Positions 11,492 through 20,581 of a DNA stretch of 64,000 nucleotides are shown one piece after another. The notes beneath the pieces were generated by a model. It made no database searches. It was not told the DNA's origin and was given only the letters and a program-made list of their open reading frames with translations. The DNA comes from Micractinium sp. NFX-FRZ (Eukaryota > Chlorophyta > Trebouxiophyceae > Chlorellales > Chlorellaceae), in NCBI GenBank assembly GCA_029339195.1, contig JAPTJF010000077.1:1-64000 (forward strand). Reading direction: 5' to 3'. The translations under genes and the position numbers were made by a program. The first letter of the stretch is position 1. Each line of letters starts with the position of its first letter.

Positions 11492-12143
11492 GCTGCTACG
11501 ATGGGACTGTGGTAGCAGGTCCAGCTGCTTGCTCTGGTGTTGTGCTACCGAGGTTTTCCCTAACCTTGGGTTTGGGTAGGGGAAGAAGCCCAGGGGGATG
11601 CAGGGCAGCTTCACTCAAGTTACCTCAGTACCCTTGGACTGAACCCTTGCTTACCCCACCCCCCTTTTCGATTGTGAACAGTGTGCACCAGAGCAGCAGT
11701 GGCACTACAGCACCCGACATATGAGGTGCTTCTTTGGATCTGGCACGGGGTCAACATGGCGTCCAAGTGTATCAATGCCTGCCTGCAGTGCCAGCAGTCA
11801 AATCAGCTGAGATGGCCGCCTGCCCCGGCCCCAGCCATGTGTCCCAGCCAGCGGCCCTCCGTAGATCTGTACAGGAACCCGCCCCTTGCCAGCCACTGGC
11901 TGGCGGTGTCAAGCAAGCCTTCAACAGACCTGCTCTTTGACAAATCAAGCAATCATCCAATTACATTCTGGGCAACGCATCCAGCGGGACTCGTGCAATG
12001 TACAAATGCTGGCACCAGGAGAGGGGTGGGCACATGTGCAATCGAATACAAGCAGGACAAGGCCAGGCAGGTGCGAGTTGAAAAGGCATAATGCACAGGG
12101 CACCGCTGCCAGGCAGTGGCCGGTGAGCAACAGCACAGCAGGC
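11492..12143. other. Intergenic region
   Basis: Lies between the hydrolase start and the F-box gene 1 stop, both on the minus strand. It holds a candidate minus-strand TGTAA at 11961-11965 for the F-box gene. I see no gene here. Confidence 0.5.
11961..11965 (-). terminator. Candidate TGTAA poly(A) signal of F-box gene 1
   Basis: TGTAA on the minus strand about 180 bp past the stop codon at 12144. Confidence 0.35.
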
Positions 12144-14189
12144 TCAGCAGGCCAGCGGCTCCTCCGACAGAGCAGGCACAGCGGCGATCATCAGTCCTGG
12201 CCGGCGTTGCATGGCCTCTCGGTTTGCCCGATGGAAGCTGTCGGGCGGCTGCAGCTGGGAGTGAGACCTGTTCATTTGTGGCACTTCGATGTCGAGGCGG
12301 GTGAGCGTGGGGTGGGCCTCAGCAAAGCGCAGCAGGCCGGGGTGCCAGGGGTGGTGGTTTGTTGGGATGGGGCCTCCATCTGCTGAGCTGTTCTGCAACG
12401 CCCCCAGGCGCTCTAGCCGTGCCGCAGCCAGCGCCCCTGCGTTGCGCACAATCAGCTCTGCTGGCAGCACCAGCCAGCGCAGCCTTGGCGGGAGGGCGGC
12501 GGGCGGCAGCGCGGGATTGGCGAGGCCCACGTCCCAGCTCAGAGCCGTCAGCTGGGTCAGGCACCGCAGCGCGCGCGGCAGCGCGTCGACGTCGAATTCA
12601 TAGCCGCACTTGGACAGGCTGACCTGCAGCTGCTGCAGCTGCGGCACCGCGCCCAGTGTGGCCTCAAGCATGCCTTCAATCTCCTCGAAAGCCCCCCTCG
12701 ACACTGCAAAGCTTTCCAGGCTGAGGCAGGTCAGGCGTGTGAGCTCTGCCAGCGTGGCAGGGGAGGGCAGCCTGCAGGGGAGGGTGCCAGCATCCCACAC
12801 ACTCGACCACCTGTGTCTGTGGCGAGAGCTGGGGTGCGGTGCGATCACATGCCATCTGCGGGCCTGCATGCATGCCAGGCACAGCACAGCATGCCAATCC
12901 TGCTCACCATGTCAACACATTGGCATCTGGAAGAATGGGTTGACCGTACAGGAAGGTGTGCACAGTCACCAGGAGGCCCATGCCAGGCATAGCACAGCAC
13001 GGTATACCTCCTCAGCATTTGTGGACGCCTGGCGGCACTCACCAGGAGGCCCATGCCAGGTGGAGGCGCTCGAGGCTGCTCGAGAGCTCGGGCAGCAAGT
13101 TGAAGCTCTCGGGGCTGTCCAGCTGGTCGTGAGCGTCCCAGCTCAGAGCAAGCAGGCGCGGCAGCGACAGCACCTGTGGGCAGCAGCGGGCAAGGAGCCT
13201 GGGCATGTCAATAATGCACGGCTGCGTGCGCATGCTGCTGTACGGTTGTGGGCCTGTGGCATGAGGGCGCGCAGCGCGGCGTTCAGCGCAGCGCCAACCC
13301 CTGCCCTCCCCCCCAGCCCGCCCTCTGACCTGCGGCGGCAGCGCGTTTGATTCCCACTCTGGCTGACGCTCCATCTGCCCGAGGTGAAGCGAGGTGAGCG
13401 AGTGCGGCAGGGTGGCGGCGGGCGTGAGCCTGAGCGTCCCACACCCATCGGCATCAAGGCGGAGGTTGTCCAGCCGTGTCATGCCCGCCAGCGGGACCTG
13501 AGCCACCAAGGCCCCCTCCTCGATGTTGACGTGCAGGGAGCGCACGCTGTGCAGGGCGGACGCCAGCCAGCCAGGGAGGAAGGCGGTGCTGCGGAAGAGC
13601 ATGCGGAGCCTCACGGTGCGCAGGCGGCGAGGGGAGGCCATGGCGCAGGCCGCCAGGCCGCCGAGCACCTCTCCAATGGCACCCTGTGGAGGGTCGGCAC
13701 TCTCATCCCCCACAAATGCCCACAGGCTGAGGTCCAGCTCCTGCACGTGCCCCGCTGCATGGCGCACTGCCCATGCAAAGAAGCTCTGCAGCTGGGCCAG
13801 CGGGCGCGCTCTCCTAGGGCCGTGCTCGTCGATGGTGTTGTAACGGATGCAGCGCAGCAGCTGTGGGTCTACTGCCAGCCGCCTCCAGCGGCGGCACACC
13901 AGGGCGGCGCTGCGGTGCCTGCAGGAGGAATGCAGAGATAGAGGGGAGGTGTGAGGGGAGGTGGTTAGCTCCAAGAGGCGGTGTGGCCAGCGGCGGGGCA
14001 GCCAACAACGGCGAACACACCCAGCCACGGAGGTGCCTGCTCGCCTTCTCCCCGCTGTTGTCCCCTGCAAAAGCCTGCACCTGGCGCACCCGCGTCCCGC
14101 GCTCACATCTCACGGAATGGGAGGGCGGCGAAGATGTTCAGGAGCGGCCCGTCCGGCAGGGTGTTTATCGCAGGTTGAAGAGCCTGCAT
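12144..14189 (-). CDS. F-box/leucine-rich protein 1, 476 aa
   Basis: Four exons join in phase: 14107-14189, 13330-13918, 13043-13173 and 12144-12771. An F-box spans the first exon join (residues about 8-45): INTLPDGPLLNIFAALPF, then HRSAALVCRRWRRLAVDPQL. The remainder is a run of irregular leucine-rich segments (LRTVRLRML, VRSLHVNI, LTSLHLGQM, LLALSWDA, LTCLSLESF, LRWLVLPA). This is the usual layout of the substrate receptor of an SCF ubiquitin ligase: the F-box binds SKP1 and the LRR part selects the target. The start chosen is ATG 14189; upstream codons in frame are not ATG. The next gene upstream has the same architecture. Confidence 0.83.
12967..12987 (-). repeat. Intronic echo of F-box gene 1 exon 3 donor edge
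   Basis: A 21-bp perfect direct repeat of 13040-13060, the last coding bases of exon 3 plus the start of its donor. It lies in the intron after that exon. A further, looser copy of the flanking AGCACAGCA-containing sequence lies near 12874-12896. Confidence 0.7.
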
Positions 14190-14855
14190 CGAACACACTT
14201 CGACTTCACGGAGCGAGCGGGGGACGCGACGCGGCGCCTGACTGCGTGGCACCTCGAGGACGCTGACAATGCAGGACAAGAGGCGAGCAGAGGTGATACA
14301 GTGAGAGAAGCGTTGTAGAGCCAAGTTTGCGAACGGGGAAATTTAGTGCCCTGCTGAGCATGCTGCCCTCTGTAGTCGTCGGGAACTCTTCAAAGCCCTT
14401 TCTACCAACATGGTGAGCAGGGGGGCCGCGAGCTTCAATTGGCTGCCACTTGAAGCGAAAAATGTGCACGTGCCTTGCATTGGCAGTGCCTCTATGCGAA
14501 AGCTGTCTGCAGCTGGCGCAGCCAGCAGTTCTGCAACCGTCCACACCCACAAGGCGTCAAGCGCGCACAGCAGGCCCGTAGGCCAGGGCCTGGCAAGCAA
14601 ACTCCTGTCCACATGCAGCAAATTCATTACAAGGGAGGGTTGTTGCACAAAGACATTGGGAGTACTGAGTGGCAGCTGGGCGCTGGTATGCCCGCTCAGC
14701 CAGCCAGCCCTGCTGCCGACTTGCACAAACTGTTCAGTACGGGGGCAGGCGGACGGTGCCTGTGCAGCGGGATGGCATCGAGACCAGGAAGAACACACCT
14801 TGTGCCAGGCATCCACCCCGGGAGGCAGCTGCCGCGGCAGGCAGGCAGGCAGCTG
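14190..14855. other. Intergenic region between the two F-box genes
   Basis: Upstream region of F-box gene 1 and downstream region of F-box gene 2. It contains a candidate minus-strand TGTAA at 14637-14641. No gene is visible. Confidence 0.5.
14637..14641 (-). terminator. Candidate TGTAA poly(A) signal of F-box gene 2
   Basis: TGTAA on the minus strand about 215 bp past the stop codon at 14856. Confidence 0.35.
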
Positions 14856-17800
14856 CTACCACAAGCAGTCCTCCACTTTCTTCAGCTGAAGGGCCGGCCG
14901 CGCGCGCGCCAGCTCAACGGCCGCCACTAGCGCAGCATGGTCCATGCCCGTGCTTGGTTCCAGATCGAAATAGAGGACTGCAGCAGCAGCAGCAGCAGCA
15001 GCAGCAGCACAGAGGGAGAGGAAGAAGGATATGCACTCAAGGCACAAATGTGTGGGCCCCCTATAAGGGGCATATTGGCGCTCCCGCTCCCGCTCCAGCC
15101 CACCCCAGCCCTCCTGCCCTCACCTCACCCGACCTTCCCAGTCAGGCAGGGTTTCTCGCACCCAACAGCCTGCCACAGCGCACCTGGCGCGCCCCATCGC
15201 CTGCACCAGCACACCTCTGGGCTAGGGCGTGGGGCCCAGTCTACCGAACCCCAAAGCTTGCTCGCCCCAACCCGTACCGTGGGATATCGATAATTGCAGA
15301 AGCAGTACGTGCACCTGCCCATGATTCCCCTCCTCTCTCCCACACCGCACCTTCCAGCTTGGGCAGTCTGGCCAGCCTCCGCAGGACAGCCGACAGCTTG
15401 GCGGCGTCGGTGGGGTGGTCTATCAGGCACAGCTCCTCCACTGCAACCAATGGACACATTGGAAATAAATGCCCAGCATGCACGGGATGACACATTGCCA
15501 GGTCAGACAGAATGCAATGCCAACAGGCAGCACTTGCGTCGCCTAGGTGGTCAATCAAGCGCAGCTCCTCCACTGCAGCATGCATACACGTGTGCTGTCA
15601 AGCACAGCAGGTCATGCAAGTCAGAGCGGGGCGCCGCAAGAACGCGCATTGGCACTGCTCGCTGGTGGTGGCTGGCGTTGTGGGGGCGTTGTAACGCACG
15701 GCTTTTCCGCGACATGAATGAGCCATGCACGAGGAAGAAGAGGGGGCAAGTGCCCTGCGGCCTGCTCTGCCTCTGATGCAACGCCCCTCCATCGCAATGC
15801 GAACACGACGTCCCACTGGAGCTCAACCACCATTGCCGCCTCGCTGGCATCACTGCCGCCCCGGCTCGCCAACCTTGGCCCTGCCCCCATGCCTACCGCT
15901 TGCCCCGTGCGCCAGCGCCTCTGCCGCGGTGCCCTCCATCGCGCGCCAGTCCACTGCCAGGTGCCGCACCCCCTGCCAGTAGGCGCCAGGTGGCAGCTGG
16001 GCCATGGCCGGGTTCCTGGACACATCCAAGTATTCACAGTGACGCAGGGCGGTGACGGGCGCTGGCAGCGCCGGCAGCTCCACATCACGCAGCCTGCGAG
16101 GACGGGGGGCGGAGGAGGAGCGTGCTGCTGCTGCTGCTGAACCAATGCTGCTCGTGATGCAACGGCAGGCAGGCAGGCAGGCTGACAGGCAGGCTGTCGT
16201 GCTGGCGGGCACGCATGGCTGGTGCGGGGGGCGGCTGGGGTGGCGCGGCCTGCCAGGGCCCCTCTGCAACTCACTCACGTCAAGTGTTCCAGGCAGGTCA
16301 GCGCCTGCAGCGCTTGCTGAAGCCCCGCAAAAGTGTCGGTGCTCCCCCTTTGCACCCTGCAGCAACAAACGGCGGCAGCAGCGGATGTTGTTCCTTCGAG
16401 GCGCTCGCCGCGCATGCCCATGCGACCACGGCCGGCAAGCCCAGGAGGTTTGCACAGAGCGGTGGCACGCAAGGCACGCCCGGAAGGTGGGCAGGCGCCT
16501 GGCCTCTGGCCCTTCTACGTACAGGGGAACCTTTCCATGGGCGCCCCACGGCCGTGGAGGCATGGGGTGGAGCCTCTGGGTGGGAGCCGGCCAGTTATAG
16601 ACACCCCTGAAACACTGGCTGCAGCACATGTGGCTGCTTCCACCCTGTCAGGGCTGGCCAGCCGGCACCGCCCCGGGCGCGCACCTGCTCAGGTTCAACA
16701 ACTCCAGGCTAGTGAAGGCAGCCAGGCGGGGCACAAATGCGGGTGGCATGATGCCGTGCACTTCGAGATGATTCAGCCCTGCAGCCCAGGGGGGTGGGGA
16801 TCCCAATTCTGTTAGCAGCATTAATGACAGCACATCGGTGACAACTAGCTGGTTTTGCAATCTTATCATGAACCCTTAGGCAGCTCGGATTCGGGTTCGC
16901 ATGACGCAGGGCAGCCTGGAACTGCAAGTGGCATCATGCAGCGCTCCTCATTGGCAAGCCAAGGTGCGGGTGCGCTGTAAGCAGAAGTTGAAGCGTGTGT
17001 TGGGCGGTGACAGCTTGTTGCAGCTTGCCGTGACCCGTCGCCTCCTCCACCTGCCGACAATTCCCCCCATGCATGTCAGCCCACCCACCTGGCGCCAACG
17101 GCAGCAGCCTCTGGGTGAAATGCTCCACAGGCATGGGCCGAAGCCCGGTGAGGACCAGGGTCCGCAGGCTGGTCAGCTGGGGAAGGCAGTGAGGGAGGCC
17201 CTCCAGGGTGGGGCATTCAAGCCAGAGAGTGCTGCGGCAGGGGCAGCAGCAGCAGGGCGGGTCCGAGGGGCGGGGTGCAGGAGGAGTCAGTCTGACGGGG
17301 TTTGAGGTGCCTGGAGGGTAATCCTCAGCTTGGGGGGACATGCAAAGGTGGGGCGCTTGGGAGAGCGCAGGACTGGCCTCGGGGATACTCCAACCAGAGA
17401 GTTGCGTGCTGCAGCAGTAGCACCGCAAATTGCGTGCCTCTGTCGAGGCGGAAGGGCGGGTGCATCAGAAAATGAACGGGAGGCGGGCGGGAGGCCGATC
17501 AGCAGGCAGTGTGAATGCATGGCACTGCCGCGGTAGAAGGTGACGCCTCCACGATGCATCGGCAGGCGCAACCCTCCCCCTTCAAGTTTGCACCCACAAG
17601 GCCGCCAGCAGCAGGGCCAGGGTGGGGGGAGATACACAGGGAGGAAAGGACAGCGCGCGGCAGCACCCGAGGCAGGTGGGCAGCCAGTCCGGGCCACGGC
17701 ACGTGCCAGCATGGCGAGGAAGAAAGAAGGGAGCAGGTCGCGGGCGGGCAGCACGCACCTGAGGCTGGTGGGCAGCCAGGCAGTGTCTTCAGGCCACTCC

Positions 17801-19845
17801 AACCGTATGCCAGCCGCCCGTGCCACGTCAAACACGGCCTGATCAGTAGTAGCACCAGCAGAAGCAGCAGACAAAGGGCAGCCAGTCAGCAGGGCAGGAT
17901 GGGAGGAGGGATGGACGGCGGAGGTGCAAGGGGACGGGCTGTGACGGCGCGAGCGAATGAGCGCACGTGGCAAGGCGGGCAGATCATCCTCTGCCTCTGC
18001 TCCGGTTCCTATAACACGCGAGAGCTGCTTCGGGCACCAAAAGGTGTTGGCTGCATGCGCCTGTGGCAGCGCAGCTCCGGGCAAGGCGCGCCCCGAGCAC
18101 CCCTGGGCAAGCATGAGGGGAGCTGAGGCGAATGGGCAGTGACTTGTGCACACCTGTTCGTTGAGCACAACGGTGTCCTGATCGTCCACCCTGGCTCGCA
18201 GGGTGAGGGAGGTGAGTTGGGTGAGACCCGCCAGGCTGGCGCGCACCGTCATCGCATTGCCCGTGGCGTGCAGCGCCAGGCTGCGCAGCTGGCTGAGGCC
18301 CCGCGCCCAGCCGCCCACGCCGGCAAGAAGGCCGCTGTTGGACGTGATCTCCAGGCCTCGCAGCTGCGGCGCCAGCATGCCCAGCGTGCACCACAGCGCG
18401 TGCCTGCAGGCGGAGCAGGGGGGGGCATGCCTAACAGTGGTAAGCTGTGCAGACTACATTAGTCTGGCAAGGAGGCGGCCGTATGGGTGTTGGCCAGGGA
18501 GCACAACATGCAGAAGGCCACACCCTGGCGGCAACAGGGTCTGCGAGGGTAAGGGGAAACAGCTGATGCTGGACGGCCCATAGTCACGCACCAGAGCACC
18601 CAGGCGCCCAGCACACACTGGAAGGCCGCCGGCAGCGTCCTGTCTGACACCCAACAGCCCAAGCACAGCATGCACCCAGGGCTCACTTTACCCTCGAACC
18701 CTAACCCTTACCCTGAACACCCATGCATGGCATGCGCCCGGCACCCACGCCGGCATGGGCCGGGAGGCGGGGGCCGGGAGGAGAATCAGCGGCAGGCACA
18801 GCATCTGATGGCCCACACCATGGCCCACTGATTGGGTAACCCAGCACCCAGCACCCAACGCCCAGCACCCACTTGAAGTCCGTCGGCATGGGCTGGGAGG
18901 CGGGGGGCAGCAGCTGGAGCTCCAGAGTGGCCAGCGGCAGGCCCACCCGCCCGCTCAGCCAATCCACAAACAGCTCGGCCCTGCATGCGAGGTGGGGAGC
19001 AGTGGGCACTGATGGCAATGTCAGCTGGGCTGAGACGGTGAGCGGCGGACCCACGTGCCCGCTCCAGCAAATCCCCACAACAGGTGGGCCCTCTGCTGCT
19101 CACACACCAATGGGTGGAGGCAAGCGCCCTGCCCCTCTTGTGCAGTGCATCAGTCTTATGAATACGTGAGTGTCACAGCACTGCCCGGGACCTGCACAGA
19201 CGCACCGTCTGCTCCAGCATCCGCACACAATGTGCTGCTTTGTCCCGCCGGCAGCACGCACGCCCCAAACTGCCAGCTGGCAACAACCCACCTCCTCACT
19301 CCAGTCGTGCCCGCCCTCTCGTCCCACTCAAAGGAGGTGTGATCCAGCAGCCGGTGCTCCCGCACCAGCCCACGGAGGCGGCGGCAGACGAGGGCCATGC
19401 CAAAGAAGTCACTGAAAAGATACAGATAAAGAGGGGGGGAGATGGGGTGGTGTGGGTGCAGGCAGGGCGGGCCGTGGTTAAGACAGCACGACCCGGGGGG
19501 AGGGCGTGGACATGTTGCATTGTGGGTGCTGGGCCCGCCAGGCCTGCATATTCAGCACATCGGCGGGCTTGCCGCCAAGGCGGCGAGAAGGGAAGGAAGC
19601 TGACGGTCGGCATGGCACGGTTTATGCAGTAGTGCATGCTTGGAGACAGCAAATAGAAGAAGTCGAGCACCCGCGTGCTCCTGTCCCGTGGTCCGCCCCA
19701 ACGCTGCATCAACCCACCTGTTTTCCGTGAAGAACGACAGCACGTTGTCCCAGCAGCCATCCGGCAGGGAGGGCAGCTTCCGCTGGGCCATCACTGCAAC
19801 GGCGGACGTCGCCGCTGTGCGCCGCCGTGTGTGGGAAGGTGCCAT
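14856..19845 (-). CDS. F-box/leucine-rich protein 2, about 469 aa
   Basis: Eleven exons join in phase: 19718-19845, 19292-19411, 18873-18980, 18154-18403, 17759-17838, 17089-17231, 16685-16778, 16279-16356, 15897-16093, 15351-15440 and 14856-14977. The F-box spans the first join: KLPSLPDGCWDNVLSFFTEN, then SDFFGMALVCRRLRGLVREH. Leucine-rich units follow (LRGLEITSN, LRSLALHATG, LTSLTLRARV, STLWLECPTL, LRTLVLTGL, LELLNLS, CEYLDVSRN, LEVLYFDLE), many beginning at an exon start, so exons roughly match repeats. The expected role is SCF ubiquitin-ligase substrate receptor. ATG 19845 was chosen; ATG 19791 is an alternative, and the longer frame from 19959 starts with GTG. Introns contain several degraded copies of exon edges. 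Confidence 0.8.
14981..15009. repeat. (CAG)~10 tract at last acceptor of F-box gene 2
   Basis: On the coding strand this is a CTG repeat immediately preceding the last 3' splice site (acceptor bases at 14978-14980), where a pyrimidine tract would normally sit. Confidence 0.9.
15546..15577 (-). repeat. Intronic echo of F-box gene 2 exon 10 start
   Basis: About 32 bp with 28 or so matches to 15414-15445, the first bases of exon 10 with its CAG acceptor. The copy is upstream in the preceding intron and reads VEELRLIDH against VEELCLIDH in the exon. If spliced in through its GTGCTG, it would add 13 residues in phase. Confidence 0.8.
18738..18800 (-). repeat. Intronic echo of F-box gene 2 exon 3 donor side
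   Basis: A degraded copy of the 3' half of exon 3 (about 18866-18943). Both contain GGCATGGGC-GGGAGGCGGGGG and a later AGCGGCAGGC block. It lies in the intron after exon 3. Confidence 0.6.
19039..19100 (-). repeat. Intronic echo of F-box gene 2 exon 3 acceptor side
   Basis: A degraded copy of the 5' part of exon 3 (about 18929-18990). It shares a CCCAC-TGCCCGCT core, then AATCC-CA-AACA, then a GGGCCCT-CTGC block corresponding to the acceptor. It lies in the intron before exon 3. Confidence 0.55.
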
Positions 19846-20581
19846 GGTGGGAGGCTGGGCCCCGGTGCACTCGAAAGCGGCGGCGGCGGCAGCGGGTGGC
19901 GGCGACGGCGGAGGTGATCTCAAGAGGTGGACGGCTGCGGCTGAGCTCTCCGCTGTCACCCGAATGCAGCTCGAGGTACGGCGGAGTTACGCTTGTCGGC
20001 TGAGTTCGCGGCTGAGTGAGTGCGGATTGATCAAGTTCAAATTAGAGCGTTGTGCGTGCTCCCGACGGCCTTCGAGAGTAATTGACCGGTGCAGCTGTGG
20101 AGATGGATCCGCAGAGCCTTGATTCGAGCGTGAGCATGCCAAACTTGCGCCACCTGGCGCGCCGTACGCAGCGCAGCACGGCCTCGTCGTCCTTTTGCAC
20201 ACTGATTCAGCTGCAGCTTCACACATTTGAGTGAGTTGAGGTGCTACCCGTAATGACGAAAATGGGACATGTGTGATGACGAGTGTTGAAGAGCAACACA
20301 TAAATAGGGGGTGGCGGGAGAGAAGGGTTCGACTCACATGATTAAGGCTATGCACTCCGCAGCACACATTGCAACGAAATACAAGATGCAGATGTCTCAC
20401 TCTCAAAAAATGACAAAAAGAATCAGCGTCAGCACTGGCAGGGGCAGCGGGGTGCTCCAACCCGTCGCCCAGCAGGCTTCTGTCAGAGGGGCCCTCTGTC
20501 AGCACAGCGTCACTACTGCGTTGCGGGAGCTTCTGCGGCGCGGGGTTTGCCTCGAAGAAGTGCCCGAGATGCAGCACAGCC
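19846..20581. other. Intergenic region
   Basis: Upstream of F-box gene 2 and downstream of the TPR gene. The stretch around 20220-20420 is AT-richer than the rest of the window. No gene, tRNA or strong repeat was recognised. Confidence 0.5.

Noticed and set aside
17287..18378. 363-codon minus-strand open frame through F-box gene 2
   Set aside because: It reads through introns around exons 4 and 5. Only the LRR-coding parts make sense, and phased splice sites flank them.
18695..18718. Telomere-like CCCTAACCC motif
   Set aside because: Only about two imperfect units inside an intron, not a telomere or interstitial array.
19845..19959. Extended N-terminus of F-box gene 2 from 19959
   Set aside because: The start codon there is GTG; the first ATG in frame is at 19845.
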